NCBI GenBank assembly: GCA_965240325.2
Contig: OZ251227.1
Coordinates: 496,001 to 560,000 of the forward strand
Direction: 5' to 3'
DNA from: Rebecca billardiae RCC1528
Lineage: Eukaryota > Haptophyta
DNA length: 64,000 nt
The notes below the pieces were generated by a model. That model worked only from the letters and a program-made list of their open reading frames with translations. It did not search any database and was not told the origin of the DNA. Shown here in pieces: positions 21,060 through 30,556 of this stretch (position 1 is the first letter of the stretch; each line of letters starts with the position of its first letter). Made by a program: the position numbers and the translations under genes.

Positions 21060-22889
21060 ATGGCCTCCGGCCACAGCCCGCGGGAGGCCCTCCTCATCGA
21101 GGAAGCCAAGGAACCAACCCCACCCCCCAAGAAGTGGTGGCAGCAGCCACGCAAGATTGCGCTCATCACCGCCGCCGTGCTGGCAATCGCGCTCGTCGTT
21201 GGCGTCGTTGTGTCGATCCACGTGAGCACACGCAACCGTGCGAACCAGCGAGGGCCGTTCGGCTCGCGGATGCGCGGCAACCTCGTCTTCGAGCAGGACT
21301 TCCAGGCGCTCCGATCGCTCGACACGTCGCTCTGGAACCCCGCGCGCACGCTTGCGGACGAGCATGACTCCTTCCAGTACTTCACAGACGACCCGAGCGC
21401 GCTGTACGTGAACGCGACGGACCACAGCCTGCGCCTGCGCCCCGGGCTGTTCAGCGAGCTGCCCGCCCTGCGCACGATGCCGGACGAGTCGCCCTTCCTC
21501 GCCGAGGAGGTGATGCTCGGCACCTGCAAGCCGTACCCGCAGTGCGCGACCTTCCGCGTGCCCGACTGCACGAGCGCGACGAACGAGGGCGGGGCGTGCG
21601 CGGCGACGGGCGGCGCGTCGAGCTCGCTGGGCCCGGCGATCGTGAAGCCGATCACCTCGGCGAAGATCGACACCGCGGGCAAGTTCGACTTCACCTACGG
21701 CCGCCTCGAGGCGCGCGTGCGGCTGCCCGCGGGCGACTGGCTGTGGCCGTCGATCCGGCTCAAGCCGCGCGGGCGCGCGTACGGCGCCTGGCCCCTCAGC
21801 GGCGAGATCGACCTGGTCGAGTCGCGGGGCAACTCGCCCGCGTTCCGCATGTCTGGCCAGCCCGCCGGGCGCGACATCGCGACCTCGACGGTGCACTACG
21901 GCGAGAACCAGTGCGCGCGCGCGCGCGGCGTGCGCGCCCGCGGCGAGATCGCGCGCGCGCGCTCGCCGTGCCCACCGTGATTGCTGCCGCGCCCTCGCGC
22001 CGCACCGTGCGCCGCAGGTGGTGGCACGCGCAGGCGTCGGTGCGCGCGCCAGGCGCGGCCCAGGCCGAGGCGGCGCGCAAGCCCATCCCCGACTTCTCCA
22101 CCCAGTTCGTCACCTTTGGCCTGTGGTGGAACGAGAGCTCCATGTACACGTACGTGCTGGACGAGCGGCCGGGCTTCTTGCCCGTCGAGCAGCGCGTGCT
22201 CGACCTCACGCCCAAGATGAGCGGTGCGCGGCGGTGCGCGGGCGCGGGGCTGCGTGGCGCGCGCGCCCCTTCTCGCGCGCGCGCGCTGAGCCGTCCGTCC
22301 GCCGCTGCTCCCGCTGCCGCGCGGCACCGCGGCGCGCGCGGCACCGCGCGCAGGCGGCTTCTTCCTTGGCGAGCTCGGCCGGGGCGGGCCGATGCCGCCG
22401 TCGATGCGTGAATCGCGCGAGTTGCATCCCCTCCCGCCCGCGGCGCCCAACCCGTACAAACGCGGCCCGCGCAACGCGCCGTTTGACAAACCCTTCTATC
22501 TGGAGATCAGCGTGGCTGCTGGCGACTTGTCGCATGGCTGCCCGGAGTGCGCGCCCGCCGCGCGCGCCTCGCGCGCCCCACGCGCGCTCGGGTGGGAGAA
22601 CGCTCGCGCTCACCGCGTGTTGCGCTGCCCCGCGCGCGCGTCCGTCGCGCACCCACGCGCCGCCAGCCCGCAGTACTTTGGCCCGACGTCGCCGTGGTGC
22701 CGGCCGTGTCAGCCCGGGGCGCAGCCGGCGCCCCACGCCGGCCACGCCGGCCCTGCGACGGACAGCAAGTGCGGGCCGCCGCAGACCGAGTTCTGGTCGC
22801 ACCGCGGCGAATGGCTGCCCTCGTGGCAGACGGCGCGCGATCACGACCGGAACAGCCTCGCCATCGAGTGGATACGCGTGTGGCAATGA
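21060..22889 (+). CDS. Membrane-anchored glycoside hydrolase family 16 (beta-1,3-glucanase-like), four exons
   Basis: Predicted to hydrolyse or recognise beta-1,3-glucan such as laminarin/chrysolaminarin-type storage glucan or cell-surface glucan. Exons are 21060-21910, 22018-22223, 22354-22546 and 22667-22889 (490 aa). Introns are 107, 130 and 120 nt, all with GTGCGC donors. The N-terminus has a cytosolic basic stretch and one hydrophobic span at residues 33-55, making a type II membrane protein. The GH16 active-site signature is EIDLVE at 249-254: Glu249 nucleophile, Asp251, Glu254 acid/base, all present. Splice joins restore conserved stretches: GENQ-WWHAQ, KMSG-GFFLGELG and GCPD-PQYFGPTSPW. 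The C-terminus is RNSLAIEWIRVWQ, matching the family's closing beta strand. The Cys-rich insert near residues 420-440 may form disulfides, consistent with a lumenal or extracellular catalytic domain. Confidence 0.88.
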
Positions 22890-23916
22890 CTGCGCGCTGC
22901 TCGGCACGCCGGTGCCGTCACGTGAGCCGCGCGGTTGAGCTCCCGCTGCTGCTGCTTTTCGCCGCACCCGAAGTCTTTGCGACCGTGGCCGTGTCCAAGG
23001 GTCGCACCGCCGGGTTTATTTCTAGGCCCATCTCTAGGGCCTCACGACTCGGTGCCCGTGCAGGGGGTTGGGGGACGGGGGACACCGCCCGGCCGACGAG
23101 TGGCTGCCGCCTGAAAGTTGGGCTGCTGACACTCGGTGACGGTCCGGCTACTCATCATGTACAGCATCATTGAACGCAATATCTCACGGGACGGCATGCG
23201 CCCGCATGGCGGGCATCTCAACTTTGGGGCCCGCATACCAGCTGTGTCTGAGCAGAGCCAGAGTGCAGACTGCTGCAGTGTCACTGTCAGGTCTGACATT
23301 GACGACAGCTGTAGTCGCGTCTGACTCTGAGTCATTTAATATTATAATTTATTGTCAAGCGCGCGCAGCCGCCCGCGCTGCAGAGCCTCTGGCTCTGATT
23401 GATCAGTGACAGTGAGTGATCATGATGATGGCGCAGTTGGCACGCGCGGCGTCGCGCGGCGCCGGCGGCCCACGGCCACGGCGGCCTGACCTTGGATCAT
23501 ATGCCAGGATCACCGAGCAGCTGCCAAGTTGATGGCAAATGATGCATGATCGCACCCACCGCAATCGGTCCGCATCGTCGGGGCCCGAGGCGGGCCGACG
23601 ACCACGACATGAGCTCCCGTGATACATAGACTCGACGAGTCGGCGACTTCGATGCTGCTGCTCATGCTCACTCGTTCTGAGGCCCTCCGACGCAGGCTTG
23701 GAGCCTCGTGATCGTGCGACTGCGAGCGCAACAGCGCCGCCGTGGGCGATGTGGCATCGCGTGGCGGCCGACCGTGCCTCGACGGCATGATTCGCCCGCC
23801 AGAAAGGCGACGCGGCCGGCATGCGAGCGGTAAAGCTGGCGCTGACGCACTGCGCAGGCCGCCTTCCGGAGCCCCGCCGCCTGGCGCAGGCGGCGTGGCC
23901 CCGCGCTTGGCGGCGA
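22890..23916. other. Intergenic region, convergent 3' ends
   Basis: Lies between the 3' ends of GH16 (plus) and the reductase-like gene (minus). It contains a short AT-rich patch (23330-23355) and GATCATGATG-type words at 23400-23560. Open frames are short or low complexity. Nothing is recognised. Confidence 0.5.
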
Positions 23917-24909
23917 TCACTGCGCAGGCGCCGCGCCCGCAGCACCGTCGCTGTTCCCGTCCGCGCTGGCGTCGCCGCTTGAGCTCGCGGGCGGCGGCCG
24001 GAGCATGATGCCCGGCCACGCCTTCCACTGCTGGTACTCTGGGAGCGAGCCGTACTTCTCGCGATGGCGCTTCTCTAGACCCAGCGTCGCGCCGGCCAGC
24101 ACGAACTGAATCCCCGCGCACCCGGCCACCGACGCCGCGACCCACGCGAGCACCGTCTTGGTGGGCGCCAGCGCCGCGCACAGCATCCCGGCCGCGGTCG
24201 AGCTCAGCCACAAAAGGGCCTCGCCTGAGTAGTTCGGGTGGCGCAGGACGCTGAAGAGCCCCGAGGTGACCAGGCCGTCCCCGCCCATCGCCGCCTTCGC
24301 CATCGCCTTCTGCGTGTCGCCCAGCGCCGCGACCGCCCAGCCCAGGTAGCCGAGGCCGAGAGCGCCGGCGGCCGCCTGGCTGAGCGGCCCGGCCGAGCAC
24401 CACTTGACAGGCAGCGTGGCCGTGAGCACGAGCGGCGCGGCCATGAAGAAGTAGAGCACGGCGCACGAGAGGCAGAACGGGATGCGCTTCACGCGCGAGC
24501 CCGGCGGCGCGCGCTGCTCGATCCGCTCGCGCATCGCCCGGAACTTCTCGATCGAGAGCTCGCGCCAGAGCAGGTATGCGCACAGCCGCACGCCGTACAG
24601 GATGTACAGCACGGCGTGGACGTGCACCGGGCCGACGGGCGAGATGGGCGAGGCGGCGCGAAGCGCGAGCGCGCCAGCGAGCGCCATCGCGCCGCCATAC
24701 CCGTAGCTCACCGTCCACTCGCGCTTTGCAAGGCCGAGGAGAGACGGCACGGCGGTTGCGACGGCGAGCGCGGGCACGCTGATGGCGCTGGCACGCGGCG
24801 CGGCGGCGCGCGGGGCACGCGGCTCCGCGCGCTGGAGCAGAGGCTTGGGCCGCCCGACAGCCACCGTGGGGTGGAACGCGAGGCAGGCGACGAGCGCGGC
24901 TGCGAGCAT
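23917..24909 (-). CDS. Steroid 5-alpha-reductase family (DUF1295-like) membrane enzyme with N-terminal leader
   Basis: 330 residues. An N-terminal hydrophobic leader (MLAAALVACLAFHPTVAV) is followed by an Arg/Ala/Pro-rich stretch. This is a bipartite shape compatible with ER entry and possibly plastid targeting. Several membrane helices follow (for example the stretch after VHVHAVLYILYGV, and CLSCAVLYFFMAAPLVLT). The family's C-terminal signature is clear: GDGLVTSGLFSVLRHPNYSG, then a helix-rich segment and LEKRHREKYGSLPEYQQW. Members are NADPH-dependent reductases or isoprenylcysteine-methyltransferase-like enzymes acting on sterol or enoyl lipids; the substrate cannot be told. The Ser/Gly/Ala tail is dispensable-looking. 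It is divergent from the coiled-coil gene at 25077 (167-bp gap). Confidence 0.75.
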   Translation of the reverse strand: MLAAALVACLAFHPTVAVGRPKPLLQRAEPRAPRAAAPRASAISVPALAVATAVPSLLGLAKREWTVSYGYGGAMALAGALALRAASPISPVGPVHVHAVLYILYGVRLCAYLLWRELSIEKFRAMRERIEQRAPPGSRVKRIPFCLSCAVLYFFMAAPLVLTATLPVKWCSAGPLSQAAAGALGLGYLGWAVAALGDTQKAMAKAAMGGDGLVTSGLFSVLRHPNYSGEALLWLSSTAAGMLCAALAPTKTVLAWVAASVAGCAGIQFVLAGATLGLEKRHREKYGSLPEYQQWKAWPGIMLRPPPASSSGDASADGNSDGAAGAAPAQ

Positions 24910-25076
24910 GTCGGGGACGATGTGCCGATAATGCCGAACCGCGGAGGCGCGGACGTGCGTCCGGAGCGGCAGCGCAAGGGCCTTGGGCAGCGCTCGGCCG
25001 CTCGCTCGGCAATGAGCTTGCGATTATTTTGGGGGACGGGGGCCCTGCTTCGGGTGCTGTTCAAATCATCGGCACG

Positions 25077-26429
25077 ATGGACGCCTCTCCGACGAGCGAT
25101 GTGTCTGAGCTCGATTCGGCCGACGACGGGGCGGATGATGACCTGCTCGGCGCGGCACCGACGGCCAGGGGGTCTGACACGTCATCTGTGCCCGACGGGC
25201 CCGCGTTCATCCCGCCGCCGCGCACATCCGGTGTGGGCGCGACTGCCGGCGTCCGGCTCACAGCGTCTGCCTCGAATTCGGCCCTCCACCGGCTTGGCCC
25301 GATCGGCCTGGAGCTCTCCAAACAGTCGCGTGACCTCAGCGCGATGCAGCTTGCATGCGAGCGTCAGGTGCGCGCCGTCCGCGCCCGTGCCCGCGAGCAC
25401 GCACAGGAGCTGCGCGCGCGAGAGCGCCAGCTGCGCCAGCTGCTTCGGCAGCGCAACGAGCAGCTGGACGTGCTCAAGCTCGACCTCACGACGGTGATCA
25501 CGCGGCTGGAGGAGTCCGAGTCGCGGAGCGTGCAGATGGACGCCGCGCTCGCGCAGCGTGGCGTCGACCAGCGCGATGTCGACGCCCTGCGTTCGCAGCT
25601 GGCCGCGGCGGAGGCGCGCATTGCGGAGCTGAGCGAGCGCGCCGGCGAGGGCGCCGAGGTGCGCACGCGCTTCAACGCGGTGTCGGCGGAGCTGCACACG
25701 GTGCGGCTCGAGCGGGACACGGCGCTTGAGCGTGCCCGCGCCCTCGAGGACGCGCTGCACGGCGTGCTCGAGCGCAAGCGCCAGACGGCCACGCAGTACC
25801 TGCTGCTCGCCGGGCGCGAGCGGCTCGGCCTCGGCTTCTCCCGCTGGGCCTTCCACGTGCGGCTGCTGTCAGGCGCGGCGAGGACGGACGACCTCGAACG
25901 GCTCGAGCGCGAGCTGACGGACAGTGCGCGCGCGCTCGACGAGTCGCGGCGCAAGGAGGCCGCTGCAGAGGCCGCCGCGTCCGAGAAGGCTCGGCTGGCT
26001 GCGGCGTGGTCGCAGTACGCAGGCATCTCGCGCGTCGCGACGACGCGGCTGCTGCAGCTGGGCGGCGGCACCGACGCCGAGGCGCTCCGCCTCGCGCTGC
26101 TGCACTGGGGCCGGCGCGCGACGCAGGGCCTACACGCAGTGCGCGCGTGGAAGCGTATGACGTTCGCCATCGTCGACGGCGTGCGCGACGGCAGGCTGCA
26201 CGCGCGCCGCGCCAAGTGGAGCCGCTACTTCCGCCGCTGGTTTGAGCGGCACTCGCGCGAGGAGTCGGTCGGCCGTGCCGAGCTGCTCGCACTCATGCTT
26301 GCGCACTGGCGGCTCCTCGTGCAGGGAGGGCTGCTGCGCGCACAGTGCAAGGCGCTCGATGCACAGCGGCGCAATCTCACTGCGGAGACCACCGGAGCGT
26401 GGTGGACAGCGGCAAGCAGTGGCGCTTAG
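25077..26429 (+). CDS. Coiled-coil protein with Sfi1-like Trp repeats (putative centriolar/basal-body protein)
   Basis: 450 residues. Residues ~1-85 are acidic and Ser/Pro-rich. ~85-235 is a continuous Arg/Glu/Leu/Gln coiled coil (for example ERQLRQLLRQRNEQLDVLKL). A second shorter coil is at ~275-320. The C-terminal third has spaced motifs of the form hydrophobic-x-x-Trp: GFSRWAFHVR, LALLHWGRRATQGL, KWSRYFRRWFERHS and LMLAHWRLLVQGG. This spacing resembles Sfi1-type centrin-binding repeats, which build calcium-sensitive fibres at centrioles and basal bodies; assignment is inference from pattern. The start was set at MDASPTSDV, 48 nt downstream of the first in-frame ATG at 25029, because the intervening residues are weak. 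Confidence 0.55.
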   Translation: MDASPTSDVSELDSADDGADDDLLGAAPTARGSDTSSVPDGPAFIPPPRTSGVGATAGVRLTASASNSALHRLGPIGLELSKQSRDLSAMQLACERQVRAVRARAREHAQELRARERQLRQLLRQRNEQLDVLKLDLTTVITRLEESESRSVQMDAALAQRGVDQRDVDALRSQLAAAEARIAELSERAGEGAEVRTRFNAVSAELHTVRLERDTALERARALEDALHGVLERKRQTATQYLLLAGRERLGLGFSRWAFHVRLLSGAARTDDLERLERELTDSARALDESRRKEAAAEAAASEKARLAAAWSQYAGISRVATTRLLQLGGGTDAEALRLALLHWGRRATQGLHAVRAWKRMTFAIVDGVRDGRLHARRAKWSRYFRRWFERHSREESVGRAELLALMLAHWRLLVQGGLLRAQCKALDAQRRNLTAETTGAWWTAASSGA

Positions 26430-27266
26430 GCTTCCCTTGCGAGTTTCTTTCTGTGGCCACTGGCCAGCCGACGGTCCGTCAATGGTCGTGACTCGTGACG
26501 GTCAGCCCGCCAGCCCGCCAGGCGCGACACGCAGTGTCATATCTGCTATCATCATCACATGACGATACGTCCGACGTGCCAGCAGTAATGCAGCAGCCCG
26601 CCTCAGCAGGTGCTAGTGCCAAGGTGACGGTGTGTCCCTTAGTATGGAGTGTGACGGCGCCGGGCAGGCATACGACCGGGCCCCGTATTATATATAAGTT
26701 CCGCGTCACGGAATCACGGATTGACCGCGCCCGCGGACTCCGACATGCTGTATGATGTGTGATTGTGTCAGTCGTCTGACGCGAGTCAGCAGCCGCAGGT
26801 GCGACACGGTCTGTCAAGGATGAGCACAGAGCACTGTCGGATGACCGGGAGGGCCGAGGCTGAGTAGAGTGAGTAGTGAGTCCCGAGGTGCGATGCCAGT
26901 ATGCCACTCGGCGACAGTACGACGACTCAGTAGTCAGTCAATCGTAGTAGGCTTCTGGCGCTTCTGCTTATGTGTAGTGGCGCCGCAGCTAGCACTAAGC
27001 ACATCAGCCGACTGACGAAATCAATGATGATCATGATGCGCTTCATCTTCATGGCGTTCCGCCGTTCCGGCAGTACTCCAGTAGTCGTGGTCATTGTCAA
27101 CTTGTAGGCAAGGCTTGCGCCTGCAGCCGCAACGGTAGTTCGTATCGTATTTTTACCTGGCCGTCGAGTGCTCCGCCTGCCGGCGGATACCGTCGCCAAT
27201 CAGCAGCGCGGCGGCCGATGATGCATGATGATGATGATGTCCCTTGATTGATAGTGCGGTGACACC
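26430..27266. other. Intergenic region, convergent 3' ends
   Basis: Separates the 3' ends of the coiled-coil gene (plus) and the lamin-tail/SdiA-like gene (minus). It is rich in GACTC/GTCAG/TGATGATG words, with two short AT patches (26690-26705, 27130-27150). No gene or RNA was recognised. Confidence 0.5.
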
Positions 27267-28715
27267 TCACGTGCGCCGCACATACCTCAGCAATTCGTTC
27301 GGCTCCGACGCCACGAAGAGCTCGTCGCCCGCCGGTGAGACGGCGACGCCCTCGGGCTGTGTGCCGCCCACAACGATCGTGCCGATCACGCTGCCGTCAA
27401 GGCTTGTCTGCACCACCTTGCGCTGCTCGTGGCTGAGCACCACAACAGACTGTGTGCCCGGCTCGTACGCCAGCCCCGCGAGGTCAGTGAGGTACGCTGG
27501 GGAGCCACCGAGCCGCTTCTCGGCGTCGAAGAGGTCCGTCACCTGGCCGTGCACGCTGTCCACGCGCAGCACGCGCATCGGGCGCTTCTCGACGACAGCG
27601 TACAGGTCACGCCGGCGCTCGTCGTATGCGACGCCCTCGATGCCCTTGTTCGGCTCGTCGATGGTGATGCCGGTTGTGAAGACGCGTGCGTCCGCGCGCC
27701 GGATCGTCTGCTGCACCGGAGACGAGGGGACGGTCGTCACCGGCGCGTCTGGCAGGCTGACGACGAGGAGCTCGCGCCTGCGTTCGTCGGCGATGGCAAA
27801 CTTGCCATCGCCGAGCCACGCGAGCCCCTCGGGATCCTCGAACCCGTCAAGATAGAGCTCGCGCACAAGACGAGGCGCGTCTGCCGAGCCCCGCGGTGGG
27901 AGCACAAACTCGACGAGCCGCGGCGGGTAGTTGATCGTGCCGAGGATGCTCAGGAGCGAAGCGTCTGCGCCCGAGCGCACGACACCCGCGCCGGCGGGGA
28001 GAACGATCAGCCCAGAGAAGTTGTCGGTCACTCCGTCGAGGACCCACTCCTTGTCGAGCACCATCTCGGAGAGGCGGAATGGCTGCGTGGGCGGCGTGGG
28101 CGACGGCGTGGGCGCCGGGCCGGGAGAAGGGCTTGGCGACGGGCCGGGAGAAGGGCTTGGCGACGGCGACGGGGACGGCGACGGCGATGGCGATGGGCAG
28201 CCTGAGAGGCAGCAGCCGTTGGGGGAGGTAGGCGTTGGGGACATCGCGCACGCAGTACCCTGGGCGTCGAGGGGCGCCCCCCACGTCTGGCTGGCCGTCG
28301 TGGCGCCGATGCCCTGGAGCGCTGTGCACTTGTCCGTCTGCGCAGACCACACGACACCCCAAGCAAAGCCCGGCGAGCACGCGGCGAGGTACGACTCGCC
28401 GCCGGCGGAGATGCCGAAGTCGAACCCGTCGTACTTGTTCCACTTCTGGTGGGACTTGCCCCGTATCTCGCCGCTCAGCGCGATGGACGAGACATCACCA
28501 TCGCCGTCGATAAGGCGCCAGCCGTCCACAGAGCACGCCGCGTCAGCTGTGTTGTAGAGCTCGACCCAGTCGGTGCCGGCGCCGGAGATCTCGTTCACTC
28601 GAATGGATGCAGTGGTACAGGGCGCGGCCGTCGGCAGGTACACGGGGGCCGCGTCGATGCTGCTCGCCGAGAGCGCGGCGAGGAGGGAGAGGGTGAGGCG
28701 GCCGAAGCGCGACAT
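27267..28715 (-). CDS. Secreted protein: lamin-tail domain, Ser-Pro linker and SdiA-regulated-like beta-propeller
   Basis: 482 residues. A signal peptide (MSRFGRLTLSLLAALSASSI, cleavage after DAA) starts the protein. Residues ~35-120 form an immunoglobulin-like lamin-tail domain (IRVNEISGAGTDWVELYN, then WRLIDGDGD). A Cys-containing bridge and a (Ser-Pro)n linker at ~175-210 resemble hydroxyproline-rich extracellular linkers. Residues ~220-482 are a predicted beta-propeller of the SdiA-regulated/phytase-like type with repeated blades: GFEDPEGLAWLGDGKFAIAD, KGIEGVAYDERRRDLYAVVE, DLAGLAYEPGTQSVVVLS and PEGVAVSPAGDELFVASE. In such proteins both halves are found in secreted nucleases and cell-surface proteins; catalytic function is unknown. 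Four paired Cys suggest disulfides. Confidence 0.72.
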   Translation of the reverse strand: MSRFGRLTLSLLAALSASSIDAAPVYLPTAAPCTTASIRVNEISGAGTDWVELYNTADAACSVDGWRLIDGDGDVSSIALSGEIRGKSHQKWNKYDGFDFGISAGGESYLAACSPGFAWGVVWSAQTDKCTALQGIGATTASQTWGAPLDAQGTACAMSPTPTSPNGCCLSGCPSPSPSPSPSPSPSPSPGPSPSPSPGPAPTPSPTPPTQPFRLSEMVLDKEWVLDGVTDNFSGLIVLPAGAGVVRSGADASLLSILGTINYPPRLVEFVLPPRGSADAPRLVRELYLDGFEDPEGLAWLGDGKFAIADERRRELLVVSLPDAPVTTVPSSPVQQTIRRADARVFTTGITIDEPNKGIEGVAYDERRRDLYAVVEKRPMRVLRVDSVHGQVTDLFDAEKRLGGSPAYLTDLAGLAYEPGTQSVVVLSHEQRKVVQTSLDGSVIGTIVVGGTQPEGVAVSPAGDELFVASEPNELLRYVRRT

Positions 28716-29070
28716 CGTGAAGGCCGTCCGCTTTTCGCTGGCGAGGCGGCCGTTGGAGAGTGCGAATTCGCCTCCCGGGGGGGCGGCGCGCGCCCCGCCG
28801 CCTGCTGAAGGAACAGGTCACCTGTCCATCCCGGACCGGTGGGATGACTTTCCCGCGCCGTCTGCACAGAGCGGGCTTTGAACTTGGTTCATGACTTTCA
28901 ACTTGGTCTTAACAGATGACGATTCTGAAAGCACTACCGATTGCGCCTGCACGTGCGTGCTACCTGGCAGGTCGTCATCAGGTCGGCATCACCAACGCCT
29001 GTGATCATCTCAGCCAAAAGGCTGCACCCGCCGCAAGATCACTGTCGCCGGGTGGAAACGCCAACCGGCT
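28716..29070. other. Intergenic spacer, likely promoter of the secreted protein gene
   Basis: 355 bp between the start of the secreted protein gene and the 3' end of the ATP-grasp-like gene, both minus strand. It contains two near-repeats of ACTTGGT(T/C)(C/T)/ACTTTCAACTTGGTCTTA (28878-28912). No coding sequence was seen. Confidence 0.5.
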
Positions 29071-30301
29071 TCACGAGGGCTCAATACTCCTTAGAGTCCT
29101 AAGTCGGCGGGCTGCGTCGACACGGAGGTATGCCTTGGCATCGACGCGAATGCGCCTGAGCAGCCCCACGAGCACCGCAGACGAGTTGGTCACCTCCATG
29201 CTGCGCTGGCGGTACGCTCTGGCCAGCGAGCGCGGGCTGCAGTCGTCGTCATAGCGGCTATGCGGGTAGCGTCGAGCCGTCAGCTCGCTCGGGTACGCGA
29301 GCTGCGCGTCGCAGGATGGCAGCCAGCGGCGGGCGCGGGGCACCCCAGAGGGGAGGTCAAGCCCAAGGCGCGCGCACAGCACGGCAGGGCGCGACGCGCG
29401 GCCGCACCTTGTCGACCACAAAAGTGCCGTCAGGCGAGATCACAAAGTCGACGCGCAGCCAGTCCGCATCGAGCGCGGTGCTCAGCCGCATCGCCACCTT
29501 CTGCAGGTGTGCGCGCAGCCTGCGCAGCAGGGGCACGAGCCAGCCGCACAGCGCTGCGCGCTGCTCCATGCACACCACCTCCTGCCGGTCGCACAGGTTG
29601 ACGTACGCGCCTTCACGCGCGCCGACAGGGGCGGCGTGCGCCGAGCCGATGCGACGAAGCCCACGTGGATCAATGACGATGTGCAAGCCGAGCGCGACCG
29701 CCGGCGGCCCACCTGGCACGGCCGAGCTGGGCGCCCTCACGACGACGCCTCGCCTCTCGTACATTGAATGTGCGGGGCCGTCGCGAATGGGTGGGGTCTG
29801 CAGGGCGCGCTCGATGAAGGAGGCCACCTCACTCACCCCCAGTACACGCGTGGGCGCGGACACAATCGAGGACGTCTCGGCGGCGAGTGCGCTCTCCACC
29901 ACGAAGGCAGCATGGCCTGCCTCAAGGGCGCGTCGGAGGCCCTCCCTTGAGTACTGCGGCCATGCGCCCAGCTGCGCGCCGAAGAAGGCCCCGTAGATCA
30001 CCGGTGCCTGCGGGAAGCCAAAGCTGCGCACGAGATCGTGCACGAGCAGCCTGTTCCCCACGAGGCCGAAGGTGGGGTTGCGCCGGTACCGCCGCATCAT
30101 CCACTCGACGCGCTGCTCGCCTGACGAGAGGACAAACCCTGCCTGCTCGAACTCGGGTAGCAGCGAGAAGTCGGATCCCACGCGTGCCTTGGGCGCCACG
30201 GTACCCGTGCTAAAGAGCGCAATCGCCGTGCACGCGGATGGTCGGAGCCATCTACCCAAGCGGCGCCTGCTCCGATCAGCGCGAGGCTGGCCGTCCGGCA
30301 T
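29071..30301 (-). CDS. ATP-grasp-like (TupA-type) protein, two exons
   Basis: Exon 1 is 29408-30301, exon 2 is 29071-29301, giving 374 aa. The 106-nt intron (GTGCGG...CGCGCAG) is phase 0. The join gives FVVDK-LAYPSELTARRYP, which matches the ATP-grasp core pattern in which an acidic metal-binding strand (DWLRVDFVISPDGTFVVDK) is followed by a YPS turn. Upstream hallmarks are NRLLVHDLVRSFGFPQAPVI (typical of the N-terminal lobe) and FVVESALAAETSSIV. ATP-grasp enzymes join carboxylates to amines or phosphorylate through an acylphosphate. This subgroup occurs with polysaccharide and cell-surface genes. The expected Asn-Glu metal pair reads Asp-Lys here, so activity is doubtful. It is not convincingly an inositol-phosphate kinase. 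Confidence 0.5.
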
Positions 30302-30556
30302 GCTGGTTAGACCGGCACGTTCGAGCGGAATCGAGCCGGGGCCTTTTTACCCAGCTTCAAGCGCAAAGCCGCAAACGGCAACGCTGCGCCATCAGTTCAA
30401 TCAGCAAGTTGGGAGCCGGGCATCGCGGCCGACCTGAAGACCTCCACGGCTGCGGCCGCCACTGGGCCAACCTGGCGCCCGGCTTCATGCCGTGTCACCT
30501 CGTGCTCTGAAGCTGAAGCCCACGTACCATGGGTACGACGACTACGACTATGTTAT

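Noticed and set aside
29071-30301. Inositol-tetrakisphosphate kinase (ITPK) identity for the ATP-grasp-like gene
   Set aside because: The ATP-grasp strand pattern fits, but ITPK-specific inositol-binding motifs are not visible; a generic ATP-grasp-like label is safer.
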